A DNA stretch of 64,000 nucleotides. Source: a bacterium (GTDB lineage: Bacteria > Verrucomicrobiota > Kiritimatiellia > CAIKKV01 > CAITUY01). The stretch is from contig JBAXWB010000013.1 in the NCBI GenBank assembly GCA_037128595.1, positions 58,790-122,789 on the forward strand, given 5' to 3'. The first letter of the stretch is position 1, and every line of letters starts with the position of its first letter. The translations under genes were made by a program, and so were the position numbers. The notes under the pieces are model-generated. The model did not search any database and had not been told where the DNA came from. It worked only from the letters and a program-made list of their open reading frames with translations. This document shows positions 28,610 through 37,539 of the stretch, one piece after another.

Positions 28610-29365
28610 ATGAAGGCAAAAACAGTTGGAATGATGACGGCGGTGTTACTGGTGGGGTTATCTTCAGGATATGCGGCCGAACCGGAAGGCTGGAAATTCG
28701 AGGTTACTCCTTATGCGTGGTTGGCCGGGATGGAAGGCGACGTGACCGTGAACGGGCATAAGGCGGAGTTTGACAAGTCGTTTACCGACCTGATCGACGC
28801 GGTGGGTATGGCCGGGTCACTGCTGGGTACGGTACAGTATGACCGGTATCTGTTATGGGGCCAGGTGGACTACTTCTCGATGAGCACCGATAATATGGAC
28901 GCGGACAGCCAGCCCAAGGGCGGATCGCTCGATACGAAGATGCTCCTTGGCGAAGTAGCCGCGGGTTATCAGGTGGATGGCTGGATGGAAGGCCAGACGT
29001 TTGATCTGTTAGTCGGCGTACGTGAACTCCACATGGAGACCGACCTCACGATCAATCACAAGGGATCCTTCAGCAAGGACAACGACATTGTGGATCCGAT
29101 CTTCCTTGTCCGTCCGAGCATTCCGATCTTCCCGTCGAAAATCAACGGGTTAAGATTCAACCCGACGCTCGGGATTGGCGCCGGTGGTGATTCGGATCTG
29201 GTCTATGAATTGCAGCCGCAATTCCAGTACCAGATTACCCCGAATATTGCCGCGCGACTTGGGTATCGCCGTGTTGGTTACAAGTTCAAGGGAAATCACA
29301 ACTCGGACAACGAGATGAATATCGCCCTGGCCGGTGTAATCGCCGGTATTGGCGTGACGTTCTAA
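28610..29365 (+). CDS. Outer-membrane beta-barrel protein
   Basis: 251 residues. Signal peptide ending GYAAE. The mature protein shows barrel strands (WKFEVTPYAWLAGMEGDV, YDRYLLWGQVDYFSM, FDLLVGVRELHMETDL, NIAARLGYRRVGYKF) and ends in a hydrophobic strand with terminal Phe (GIGVTF), the signal for BAM insertion. It resembles small 8- to 12-strand barrels of unknown function. A terminator follows. Confidence 0.7.
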   Translation: MKAKTVGMMTAVLLVGLSSGYAAEPEGWKFEVTPYAWLAGMEGDVTVNGHKAEFDKSFTDLIDAVGMAGSLLGTVQYDRYLLWGQVDYFSMSTDNMDADSQPKGGSLDTKMLLGEVAAGYQVDGWMEGQTFDLLVGVRELHMETDLTINHKGSFSKDNDIVDPIFLVRPSIPIFPSKINGLRFNPTLGIGAGGDSDLVYELQPQFQYQITPNIAARLGYRRVGYKFKGNHNSDNEMNIALAGVIAGIGVTF

Positions 29366-29374
29366 ATCTTTGGG

Positions 29375-29417
29375 AAGGGGGTGCCCCGGGCCGTTGGCTG
29401 GTGCACCTCCTTGTTTT
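29375..29417 (+). terminator. Rho-independent terminator
   Basis: Ten-base arms (AAGGGGGTGC and GCACCTCCTT, one G-T pair) enclose a GC-rich loop and are followed by GTTTTGT. It lies 10 nt after the barrel gene stop and separates it from the next gene. Confidence 0.7.
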
Positions 29418-29448
29418 GTATAGTTGAAAACCCACAGGATGTTACTTT

Positions 29449-30234
29449 ATGAAAAAAGTCGATGCTCGAAATATCTGCATACTGGTTTTGGCATGCGGGT
29501 TGGCCGTGGCGCCTGCGTGGGCTGATGTATTAGAGCTGAAAGACGGCCGGGTCCTTACAGGTAAGTATGTTGGCGGCACGGCTGGCTCAATCCGATTCGA
29601 GACCGCAGGCAATGTACAGGTGGTGGAAATTGGCAAGGTCTTGGCGTTGACTTTTACCGAGGTCGTTGCCCAGGCGCCGGTCCCTGCGACACCTGCTCCT
29701 GCGGAAAAAAGTGAGGCGGCACCCACTCCTGCGGCCGCGTCAGATACCGTGACTGTGCCCGTACGCACCGTGCTCCTTGTGCGAATGATTGACGGCGTGT
29801 CATCGAAGAGTCCGCAAGGCAAACGCTTTGCCTCTGTGCTCGAGACGGATCTGGTCGTGAACAATATCATGGTCGCCAAGGCGGGCACCAAGGTTTATGG
29901 CTGCGTTGAAAAGGCAAGTCAGGCCGGGCGGTTTGCCGGTAAGAGTGTGTTGGACCTGCGTCTGAGTGAATTGACCGTGGGTGGAAAGCTCGTGCCGATC
30001 ATTACTGGACCCTTCGCACAGACGGGCTCCCAGTCATTGGGCAAGACCGCGAAAGGTGCCCTTGCGGGGGCGGCCATCGGTGCGCTTTCCGGCGGTAGCG
30101 ACAGCGCGGGTAAAGGCGCCGCGATTGGAGCGCTCGCTTCCGGGTTGAAGCCGGGCCAGCCCATTGTTGTGTCACCGGGTACACTGCTTGAATTTGAGAT
30201 CCAGCAAACTGTCACCCTTAACATCACGCCCTGA
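29449..30234 (+). CDS. Secreted protein with glycine-zipper-like segment
   Basis: 261 residues. Signal peptide ends PAWAD. An N-terminal small domain (VLELKDGRVLTGKYVGGTAG) is followed by a Pro/Ala linker and then a larger domain with RTVLLVRMIDGVSSKSPQG and AKAGTKVYGCVEKAS. Near the C-terminus lies a glycine-rich stretch (GALAGAAIGALSGGSDSAGK, then GAAIGALASGL) like the glycine-zipper segments of envelope proteins. Role unknown; probably periplasmic or surface associated. Confidence 0.62.
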   Translation: MKKVDARNICILVLACGLAVAPAWADVLELKDGRVLTGKYVGGTAGSIRFETAGNVQVVEIGKVLALTFTEVVAQAPVPATPAPAEKSEAAPTPAAASDTVTVPVRTVLLVRMIDGVSSKSPQGKRFASVLETDLVVNNIMVAKAGTKVYGCVEKASQAGRFAGKSVLDLRLSELTVGGKLVPIITGPFAQTGSQSLGKTAKGALAGAAIGALSGGSDSAGKGAAIGALASGLKPGQPIVVSPGTLLEFEIQQTVTLNITP

Positions 30235-30249
30235 TACGGGAGGTAAATT

Positions 30250-30777
30250 ATGCATTTGAAATTTTTAAAAGCGGGCTTTTCTGTTCATGTTGCCAGCGCG
30301 TTGTTTATTACAGGCGTAATGGCGGTTGTATCCGTGCCCCGTGTGGGCGCCCAGAGTGTCATGGATGAAATAGCAGTCATGAGGGAGTCGCTCAAACTGG
30401 ATCGAACGGCGGTTGTTGCGGAAGCGATGCAGCTAACCGAGGCGGAAGGTACGGCTTTCTGGCCCCTCTACCGCGAATACCGGGCGGCCATGGATGGAAC
30501 CCATGACGGTTTGGTCAAGCTGGTTCTGGAATATGCGGATACGTATCCGATCGTGCCGCAGAAAAAGGCTGAACAGATGTTTAAGGACTACGTCGCTCTT
30601 GAAAGGGAGTATACGGATACCAAGGTGAAATACCTGAAGAAACTTGCCAAGACGATACCCGCCGCGAAGGCGCTCCGGTTGGCTCAAATTGAGAATCGCC
30701 TCGATTTGGTGATGCGTGTGCAACTGGCGGGAATCCTGCCCTTGGTTCCGGCAAAGGAAAAAATCAGCGGGCAGTAG
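30250..30777 (+). CDS. Periplasmic helical protein, Spy/CpxP-like by pattern
   Basis: 175 residues. Signal peptide ends VGAQ. The rest is all-helical: a LQLTEAEGTAFWPLYREYRAA-type motif followed by long helices with KKAEQMFKDYVALEREYTD and LRLAQIENRLDLVMR. Such LT-x-x-E/Q patterns occur in small stress-chaperone-like periplasmic proteins, but I cannot assign a family firmly. It starts 15 nt after the preceding gene. Confidence 0.6.
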   Translation: MHLKFLKAGFSVHVASALFITGVMAVVSVPRVGAQSVMDEIAVMRESLKLDRTAVVAEAMQLTEAEGTAFWPLYREYRAAMDGTHDGLVKLVLEYADTYPIVPQKKAEQMFKDYVALEREYTDTKVKYLKKLAKTIPAAKALRLAQIENRLDLVMRVQLAGILPLVPAKEKISGQ

Positions 30778-30828
30778 GCAGGGGGCAGAAGAGGCAGGTT
30801 CGATCCCGGTACCCTGTTTAGCAATCTA

Positions 30829-32172
30829 ATGATCTGCACATTGAACAATTTTGTTTGGATAACGTTGGTTTTATCCTGTCTGGCAGGAGTGGGAGCGTTC
30901 GCCGTAGAGGTTCCCGAAGCCCTGCCCGTTTTGACCAACTCAATCGAACAGGCGCAAACCGCGCCCCGATTCGGTGACAACCTGATCTGGGGCTTGAAGT
31001 GGGAAAACGGCCTGCAATATGAACTGGGCGGAAGCGGGCGGGTGAGCCGCTTGAAGGAGCGTCATCCGGACAGTGACGTGGAGGTCTGGCACGGGAAAAT
31101 TGGTTTTAAGGGCCAATATGACGCAGCGGCTTACCATACTGACAAAGGAATGGAGGACATCTCTGACGACGATGGTATCCGTCGAGCCAGGCTGTATACC
31201 AGTGGAGGGTTCTTTTTCGGCGTACCTATTTCCTACAAGGCGGAGGCCGAAATGGCCGATGATCAATTCTATATTCGCGAAGCGTATTTGTGGTTATGGG
31301 ATATCCCCTTCGCCAAAACGGTGAAGGTGGGTCATTTTAAGGCGCCGATGACGATGGAAGGCTATGCCGGCAGCGGGGATACGCTTTTCCTGGAGCGGGC
31401 CTCTCCCGTGGAAGCATTTGGGCCGGGAATCATGTATGGGCTTCAGGCGGGAGGAATGGCCAAGGAAAGAGATTCGACTTGGGCCCTTGGGTGGTTCGCA
31501 GATGGGGGGCAAAACGACATTGCCGAGTCGTCCAAGAGCCCTACACGTGCCATTGGGCGCGTGACCTGGCTGCCGTGGGTTGAGGAGCAAAACGGGGAGA
31601 CCAAGCTGCTCCATCTGGGGACCAGTGCACAGGTTCTCTACTCGGTCGATAAAAATATCCGGTATCGATCCAGGCCGGAAAGTTATTTTGCGCCCCGGTT
31701 GGTGGATACAGGGGAACTCAATGCTGAGGAGTCAACGTCCGTTGGGATGGAGTGTGCATGGGTTGATGGCCCGTGGTGTTTGCAGTCAGAGTTGCTGGAT
31801 GCACGTGTGAGCCAGCAGAGTGATGGCCTCAATTTCTGGGGCGGATATGTGGCCGGAAGTTGGATCTTTACCGGGGAAAGCCACCTCTATAACAGAACGC
31901 TCGGGTGTCTGGTCAAGCCGACGCCGAAAGCCCCGTTTTCGTTTCGTGAGCGGCAATTTGGCGCCTGGGAAGTGGTCTCGCGTTTCTCGTACCTGGATCT
32001 GAACGATGCTGCCGTGCAGGGAGGGGTGATGAATATCACAACTTTCGGGGTGAATGGATATCTGACCTCCCGGCTGAAGGTCATGTTGGATTACGCTTTT
32101 GGCCGGGTGGCGGAAAGCGAACAGGATGGCGGGCTGAGAATTTTAGAAGGCCGGGTTCAGTACGAGTTTTGA
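30829..32172 (+). CDS. OprO/OprP-like porin
   Basis: 447 residues with a signal peptide (about residues 1-25). The body matches phosphate-selective porins: WHGKIGFKGQYDAAAY, DDDGIRRARLYTSGGFFFGVP, KVGHFKAPMTMEGYAGS and an FLERASP motif, and it ends with an aromatic strand closing on Phe (VQYEF). These porins form anion-selective channels. Beside a SulP transporter and sulfatases, uptake of sulfate or sulfated anions is conceivable; that is inference. Confidence 0.82.
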   Translation: MICTLNNFVWITLVLSCLAGVGAFAVEVPEALPVLTNSIEQAQTAPRFGDNLIWGLKWENGLQYELGGSGRVSRLKERHPDSDVEVWHGKIGFKGQYDAAAYHTDKGMEDISDDDGIRRARLYTSGGFFFGVPISYKAEAEMADDQFYIREAYLWLWDIPFAKTVKVGHFKAPMTMEGYAGSGDTLFLERASPVEAFGPGIMYGLQAGGMAKERDSTWALGWFADGGQNDIAESSKSPTRAIGRVTWLPWVEEQNGETKLLHLGTSAQVLYSVDKNIRYRSRPESYFAPRLVDTGELNAEESTSVGMECAWVDGPWCLQSELLDARVSQQSDGLNFWGGYVAGSWIFTGESHLYNRTLGCLVKPTPKAPFSFRERQFGAWEVVSRFSYLDLNDAAVQGGVMNITTFGVNGYLTSRLKVMLDYAFGRVAESEQDGGLRILEGRVQYEF

Positions 32173-32229
32173 TGTTGAGTTGGCGGTGCAGTCAGTAGAA
32201 GGCCGTGGAAAAGCGAAAGATGTGTGAGC

Positions 32230-33276
32230 ATGAAAGTCAGTGAACAAAATGACAAGGCATTGTGGCGGCGGGTTATGGCGAGATTCTTTTTAATCCTGGT
32301 GCTCGCCCCGTTTGTCGTGTGGAGCTTGTTGGTGTTTGTGTTTGGCAGTTGGCCGGGGGTGATAGGCATGGCCTTGGCGGGACTGGTTGCCGCGGGAAGT
32401 GTGGCGTCGCTATTTCTGTTTTCCACTCGCCGCGCCCTGTTGGCTGTTGGCGGTCTTTTCGCCTTCTCCCTGGTCTGCTTTTTTCTCATGCGTCCGTCCA
32501 ACAACCGGCCATGGTTGCCGGACGTGGAGCGAGCGCCTTATGCGGATATCAGCGGTGATAAGGTGGTGTTGCACAATGTCCGGAACTGCGCCTATCTTAA
32601 TGAAACAAACTTCATGGTACAGTATGAAACGCGCACGTATGACCTGTCCCGCTTGAAAAGTGTCGATATCATGTTTTCCGACTGGGGTCTGAAATACATT
32701 GCGCACACGATGCTGAGTTTCGGGTTTGAAGGGGGCGACTACCTTTGTGTCTCCATCGAGACGCGCAAGGAAATCGGCGAGAACTACTCCGCGCTTAAGG
32801 GGTTTTTCCGGCAATATGAATTGATGTATATTGCCGCAGACGAGCGCGATGTAGTTGGGCTGCGGACAAATTTCCGCGAGGGCGAGGATGTCTACCTGTA
32901 TCGCGTGAGGGTTGTGAATCGCAGCCAGATTCGCGCGGCATTCCTGGATTATATGAACCGCATGAATGAGCTGCACGAGAAGGCGGAGTGGTACAACGCG
33001 CTCACTGATAATTGCATGACGAGTGGATTCCGCATCCTTAAAAAACACGCGGCGAATGGCCGGGCGGATCTGCACTGGTCGGTTATCCTGAATGGGTTCG
33101 CGGCTGACCATGCCTATACCACGGGGGCACTTGACACGTCGTTGCCGTTTGAAGAATTGAAGCGGCGGAGCCGGATCAATGACCGCGCACGAGCGGCGGG
33201 AAGTTCTCCGGATTTTTCCGCGCAAATTCGCGAGGGCATGCCGGGTATGGAGTGGAATCCGGGAAAAGGACAATAA
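32230..33276 (+). CDS. DUF4105 (Lnb N-terminal periplasmic domain) protein
   Basis: 348 residues from the ATG at 32230 (a GTG two codons upstream is possible). Three hydrophobic helices occupy residues 15-85. A periplasmic domain follows with VLHNVRNCAYL, SVDIMFSDWGLKYIAHTML and FGFEGGDYLCVSIETRKE, then NALTDNCMTS; the paired His/Cys positions are those of the Lnb N-terminal domain, a papain-like fold. The function is probably amide or ester chemistry on lipids or peptides. It ends one base before the lipoprotein hydrolase gene. Confidence 0.75.
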   Translation: MKVSEQNDKALWRRVMARFFLILVLAPFVVWSLLVFVFGSWPGVIGMALAGLVAAGSVASLFLFSTRRALLAVGGLFAFSLVCFFLMRPSNNRPWLPDVERAPYADISGDKVVLHNVRNCAYLNETNFMVQYETRTYDLSRLKSVDIMFSDWGLKYIAHTMLSFGFEGGDYLCVSIETRKEIGENYSALKGFFRQYELMYIAADERDVVGLRTNFREGEDVYLYRVRVVNRSQIRAAFLDYMNRMNELHEKAEWYNALTDNCMTSGFRILKKHAANGRADLHWSVILNGFAADHAYTTGALDTSLPFEELKRRSRINDRARAAGSSPDFSAQIREGMPGMEWNPGKGQ

Positions 33277-33277
33277 T

Positions 33278-35164
33278 ATGAAAGCATCACAACTTGGAAA
33301 ACGATGGTTAGCCTGCCTGGCAGGGCTGGTTCTTTTAATGGCTGGCGGCTGTGCGACACCGGTTGGTGTGACTTCGTTGGGACGGAATGACGCGTATGAT
33401 CAGATTGACCGGAGCGCGCTCAATTCGTCGGATTACACCACGGCAACGGCCGCGGTTCTGCATCGCCATAACTTGGAGGCGCTTCAGGCTAAGTCATCTG
33501 CCCGCTGCCTGATCCAATTGCATCAGATCGCGGTCAACGACTCTCGCCGAGATACGCTTTTTGCGTTATCAGAACTCTCGTTCCTGCTGGGCAAGGAGGA
33601 TCGCACCATCAAGGTGTCGGGACGGGTTTTGAAACCGGAGAACTTCTTCGCCGCATCGGCGGTTTACGCCTACCTGTTTCTTTTAGGGAGGGGGGAGGAA
33701 GCGCCACCTGATGCCTACGACCGCCGATACCGCCTGGCTTGCGATTTCTATAACCGGAGTCTCGGTATTATCATTGCTCTCCGCGAAGGCAAGAGCGGTT
33801 CCGGAGATCATGAATGGCTTTTGCCGGTGGGCAGCATCGTGATTCGCCGTGGGACGGGTTCTGATTTTGATTTGCCCTTGAGGGAAAATGAAACCTATGT
33901 GTCGGCGGATCGTTTTCAGATTCATGGACTTTCGGTTCGCAATCGTAATGCGGGATTGGGTTCACCTATCGTGATCGTAAGCCCAAAGACCGTGGATACG
34001 ACCGTTTCTAAAAGCTCGTCGGCCACAGTGTTTCTGCGCATAGAGGGGACTCTGGCTGATATGGAGGCGGGGAAACTTCGGGGGAAGGTGGAGCTTTTTT
34101 CTGCTTTTGTCCGTGACCATGTTGACGTGGATGGCACCCGGGTTCCCCTCGAACAGGACCTGACCACGCAAATTGCCTATACCCTGAACAATCCGGCCTA
34201 CTGGCAAATTGAGAAGCTGTTATTCCGCCTTGGCAAAGCGCCGATCGCGCCCGGCATTTATCCCGTGCAACCTTATCAGGCAGGGAAGATTCCCGTTTTA
34301 TTTGTACATGGCACTATGAGTAGTCCTGTCTGGTGGGCCGAAATGTGGAACACCCTGATGGGTGATCCGAAACTGCGCGAAAAATATCAATTCTGGTTCT
34401 ATCTATACGACAGTGCCAAACCTGTCGGGCAATCTGCCGTACATCTCCGGGATTCCATCGAATCCCTGGTCAAAACATTGGACCCTGAGGGTAAAGACCC
34501 GATGCTCCGGCAGATGGTCGTCATCGGCCATAGTCAAGGTGGGTTGCTGACGAAGTTGACGGCTACGCACACGGGTGAGGCGCTGGTTCAGGCGGTGACA
34601 GGCAAGTTACTGGCTGATCTCAAGCTCTCGCCTGGCGAAGAAAAAATGGTGCGCCAGCTTACGGTCTTTGAACCCCTGCCGGAGGTCAAGCGAGTGATCT
34701 TTATCTCCACCCCGCACCGGGGAAGTTATCAGGCTGGAGATTTTGTCAGGAAGTTGGCGCGTCGTTTCCTGGATTTACCCAAGCAAGCGTTGGAAACCAC
34801 TTCCGAGATGTTGAAGCTGGTTAAAAAAGTCTCCCCCGATGCGAAGCTGGCCTCGACGAGTCTCGATACCATGGCGACGGACAATTCCGCAATATTGGCA
34901 TTGGCCGAAATTCCCGTTTCACCTTCTATCAAAGCCCATTCCATTATTGCGGTTAAGGGGGATGCCATTCCTCCTGCCGGCGGGGATGGGGTAGTAAAAT
35001 ACACTAGTGCGCATATAGCAGGTGTCGAGTCTGAACTGATCGTGCGCAGCGGGCACAGTTGTCAGGGAACCCCGGTGGCCATTGAAGAGGTCCGGCGGAT
35101 TTTGCTTAAGCACGTCGGGGAAGTTGAAAGCGGAAGGGTGTCATCCTCCCAACCTGCCCCGTGA
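33278..35164 (+). CDS. Lipoprotein with alpha/beta-hydrolase domain
   Basis: 628 residues from the ATG at 33278 (the frame is open further upstream but inside the preceding gene). Lipobox MAGGC. An N-terminal 330-residue region precedes the hydrolase fold, which shows the oxyanion strand IPVLFVHGTMSSP and nucleophile elbow GHSQGG (serine) in the middle; a late His lies in RSGHSCQG. It is likely a membrane-bound lipase or esterase, probably acting with the DUF4105 partner just upstream. Confidence 0.78.
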   Translation: MKASQLGKRWLACLAGLVLLMAGGCATPVGVTSLGRNDAYDQIDRSALNSSDYTTATAAVLHRHNLEALQAKSSARCLIQLHQIAVNDSRRDTLFALSELSFLLGKEDRTIKVSGRVLKPENFFAASAVYAYLFLLGRGEEAPPDAYDRRYRLACDFYNRSLGIIIALREGKSGSGDHEWLLPVGSIVIRRGTGSDFDLPLRENETYVSADRFQIHGLSVRNRNAGLGSPIVIVSPKTVDTTVSKSSSATVFLRIEGTLADMEAGKLRGKVELFSAFVRDHVDVDGTRVPLEQDLTTQIAYTLNNPAYWQIEKLLFRLGKAPIAPGIYPVQPYQAGKIPVLFVHGTMSSPVWWAEMWNTLMGDPKLREKYQFWFYLYDSAKPVGQSAVHLRDSIESLVKTLDPEGKDPMLRQMVVIGHSQGGLLTKLTATHTGEALVQAVTGKLLADLKLSPGEEKMVRQLTVFEPLPEVKRVIFISTPHRGSYQAGDFVRKLARRFLDLPKQALETTSEMLKLVKKVSPDAKLASTSLDTMATDNSAILALAEIPVSPSIKAHSIIAVKGDAIPPAGGDGVVKYTSAHIAGVESELIVRSGHSCQGTPVAIEEVRRILLKHVGEVESGRVSSSQPAP

Positions 35165-35287
35165 CTGCGATAAAAATCGGGATTCGATAATGGCGTTGGC
35201 TACATGAATTCTTGTATTCAAAGGACTTAAGTGACAGGAGTAACCCTACTATGGTAGACATGTATTAACAGCAAAGGAGAGCGTGTC

Positions 35288-35866
35288 GTGAAAAAAAAGG
35301 CATTAGTTTTATTGGCCTTGGTTGGCCTTGCTGGGACGGCCCGTGCGGACAGTGGCTGGGGGGTTGGCGGATCCTATTGGGCCCCCGACAAACTGGATGC
35401 GGCGGGAGGCATCGGGGCTAAAATTTCATTGGAAATCGCGCCCCATGCCGTGCTCGATCTTGGCAGCACCTGGTTCGAATCGTTCGAGGATAAATCGGGA
35501 AATTCCACCACGTCGCTGGACATCATTCCGCTGGATATCGGGTTGAGTTTTGTTACCGGCACGAGACCGGTCGACGTGTACGTGAAGGGCGGTTACACCT
35601 ATTACAACATTGATGGGTCGATCTATACGGACGGACGGAAGCAAGATGTGAGCTTTGGCGATTCAAGCGGGTTTTATGCCGGCATCGGGCTCGAAGTACC
35701 GTTGAGCGAGCATCCGGATGTCACAGGGGCCACCCGGATCACCTTTTTGGTGGAAGGCCTTTACCGGTATATTTCGATAGATGAAATCGCCACCCGGGGC
35801 GATAGTTACGTGGGCGGCGCGGTGGGTGGCCCCTGCGTCAATGCCGGCTTCATGCTCCGCTGGTGA
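35288..35866 (+). CDS. Small outer-membrane beta-barrel protein
   Basis: 192 residues, GTG start with AAAGGAGAGC upstream. Signal peptide ends TARAD. Eight or so strands are visible (WGVGGSYWAPDK, AVLDLGSTWFESF, VYVKGGYTYYNI, ITFLVEGLYRYISI), and the chain ends FMLRW, an aromatic C-terminal residue typical of barrels. Resembles OmpW/OmpA-like small barrels. Role unknown. Confidence 0.65.
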   Translation: MKKKALVLLALVGLAGTARADSGWGVGGSYWAPDKLDAAGGIGAKISLEIAPHAVLDLGSTWFESFEDKSGNSTTSLDIIPLDIGLSFVTGTRPVDVYVKGGYTYYNIDGSIYTDGRKQDVSFGDSSGFYAGIGLEVPLSEHPDVTGATRITFLVEGLYRYISIDEIATRGDSYVGGAVGGPCVNAGFMLRW

Positions 35867-35900
35867 GGTGGGTATCGATTCGGGCCGGGAATGATTCATT

Positions 35901-37046
35901 ATGAGCGAAGGCAATGAGAATACGAAGACACCGCTGAACCCAAAGGTTCCAGTGCGGTCAAAATTTGAGCAGAGCCTGGGGTGGATCATTTTGGCGCTGC
36001 TCTTGGGCAGTTGCCTGCTGGTGTTGCGGCCCTTTGTTTCGTCCTTGCTGTGGGCGGTGGTGTTGACGATCTCGAGCTGGCCGCTGCATCGCCGGCTGGT
36101 CAACCTCCTCGGTGGACGGCGCACCCTCGCCGCATCGCTCATGGCATTGGCTATGATCTGCGTCATCCTGCTCCCTTTCGTCGTGGTCGGGGCCACCCTG
36201 GCGGACAGTGTCCAGGAACTGGCGGCGGTCACACATCGCTGGATGGAGGCCGGTCCGCCGGCCCCACCAGAGTGGCTGGCCAAGGTGCCGGGCATCGGGC
36301 ATCAGGCGGATGAGTACTGGCGGACGGTGGCGGCAGATACCTCCAAGTTGATTGAACCGGCTAAACAGCTGATCGAGCCGGTGAGCGGATGGTTGATCAC
36401 GGGCGGGGTGGTGCTGGGGCTCGGGGTTTTTGAACTGGCCCTGAGTATTTTGATCGCCTTCTTCCTTTTCCGTGATGGCGGCAGGTTGGGGGAACAGTTG
36501 AACGCGACCGTTACGCGGATCGCCGGTCAGCGGGGGAATCATCTCCTTGAAGTCGCCGTCAACACGGTGCGGGGGGTGGTCTATGGAATTTTGGGTACGG
36601 CGCTGGCGCAGGCCGTGATGGCGGGAATTGGCTTTGCCATCGCAGGGGTCCCGGGCGCGGCGATGCTCACGCTGTTGACCTTTTTCCTGTCGGTCGTGCC
36701 GATCGGGCCGCCCTTGATCTGGATCCCGGCCTCGTTATGGCTGTTTTACCAGGGGGCCTCGGGTTGGGGCATCTTCATGCTGATCTGGGGCACGGGGGTG
36801 AGCAGCTTGGATAATTTCGTTAAACCTTGGCTCATCAGCCAGGGCAGCGACATGCCGTTCCTGTTGATCTTCTTTGGCTGTATTGGCGGTGCGTTGGCCT
36901 TTGGGTTTATCGGCGTCTTTCTCGGGCCGACCCTTTTGGCGGTGGGCTACCGGTTGGTGCTGGAATGGAACACCATCCCACTTGAGACACCGATGGCCGG
37001 CATTCCGGCGGCGGAGATCCAGTCGGATAGTCAGTATGAAAAATAA
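35901..37046 (+). CDS. AI-2E family permease (YdiK/PerM-like)
   Basis: 381 residues with about eight membrane helices. Typical features: paired N-terminal helices (LGWIILALLLGSCLLVLRPF), a soluble middle region with PGIGHQADEYWRTV, and a C-terminal helix cluster with FFLSVVPIGPPLIWIP and TGVSSLDNFVKPWLI (the D-N-x-x-x-P motif). Members export small molecules or ions. A 57-bp internal piece of this gene (36465-36521) recurs downstream of hipA. Confidence 0.88.
   Translation: MSEGNENTKTPLNPKVPVRSKFEQSLGWIILALLLGSCLLVLRPFVSSLLWAVVLTISSWPLHRRLVNLLGGRRTLAASLMALAMICVILLPFVVVGATLADSVQELAAVTHRWMEAGPPAPPEWLAKVPGIGHQADEYWRTVAADTSKLIEPAKQLIEPVSGWLITGGVVLGLGVFELALSILIAFFLFRDGGRLGEQLNATVTRIAGQRGNHLLEVAVNTVRGVVYGILGTALAQAVMAGIGFAIAGVPGAAMLTLLTFFLSVVPIGPPLIWIPASLWLFYQGASGWGIFMLIWGTGVSSLDNFVKPWLISQGSDMPFLLIFFGCIGGALAFGFIGVFLGPTLLAVGYRLVLEWNTIPLETPMAGIPAAEIQSDSQYEK
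36465..36521 (+). repeat. Source segment of the 57-bp duplicated permease fragment
   Basis: This internal stretch of the AI-2E permease gene is repeated at 39594-39650 with 54 of 57 positions identical by eye. See the copy downstream of hipA. Confidence 0.75.
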
Positions 37047-37088
37047 TATAACAGGTAATCCTGATCTGAAACAGCCCCTCCAATCCAA

Positions 37089-37163
37089 GGTGGCGTTCGA
37101 CGTCCCCGGCGAACGATTCCACATACTTGCCTCCAAGCCGCCGCCGGGACGTCGGCTGCCACC
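37089..37163 (+). repeat. Palindromic repeat element A, copy 1 (75 bp)
   Basis: Bounded by GGTGGC and GCCACC. The left unit is a hairpin with stem GTTCG/CGAAC and the right unit, inverted, a stem AGCCG/CGGCT; both contain CGTCCC in the loop. Same structure as copies at 45537-45624 and 60786-60871, and a half copy at 39762-39789. Confidence 0.75.
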
Positions 37164-37203
37164 AACGGGGAGACGTACTTGTCGTCAAGCCGCCACCGAG
37201 GAC

Positions 37204-37241
37204 TCTACTATGTAGCGAAGGTCGGCTACTTCGAAGAGTAG
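37204..37241 (+). repeat. Repeat B, copy 1
   Basis: A GTAGCGAAGG block followed by ACTTCGAAGAGTAG, matching a looser copy at 39927-39968 (GTAGCGGAGG, then ACTTCGCAGAGTAG). The ends CTACT/AGTAG are inverted. Confidence 0.45.
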
Positions 37242-37363
37242 TAACGTCGGCGGCCACCAAGGGGAAGACGAGCGAAAATGCCCGTGCATACGTGTGTGCG
37301 GGTCTTCCAGCTCCGGCTACCATGCCGGAAGCGGACCGCGAAATCGTGGCTGGTGTCTTGGTT

Positions 37364-37399
37364 GAAAGGCCCGCATACGTGTACGCCCACGGGCCTTTC
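37364..37399 (+). other. Strong GC hairpin (possible terminator, no T-run)
   Basis: Perfect 10-bp arms GAAAGGCCCG and CGGGCCTTTC around a 16-nt loop. It may end transcription from the permease gene, but no uridine tract follows. Confidence 0.45.
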
Positions 37400-37422
37400 G
37401 GGTTGGCTTTCTGTCCTGCTAT

Positions 37423-37472
37423 CGTTTTCCGATGTAATGTGCTCAAACCTATAAACATTGTTTGAGCATCAT
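37423..37472 (+). repeat. Repeat E, copy 1 (upstream side of hipBA)
   Basis: A 50-base segment sharing roughly 80 percent identity by eye with 39656-39705 on the other side of hipBA, in the same orientation. It contains an imperfect palindrome, TGCTCAAA ... TTTGAGCA. Confidence 0.7.
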
Positions 37473-37539
37473 GTGGCGACACCGGCGGTAGCGTCGTCGC
37501 GGTCGGGGGGCGGCTCGGGCGCTTGAGGCCGGTGTTAAC

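Noticed and set aside
33179..33277. An upstream extension of the lipoprotein hydrolase
   Set aside because: It overlaps the DUF4105 gene and would bury the lipoprotein signal peptide; the ATG at 33278 places the signal peptide at the N-terminus.
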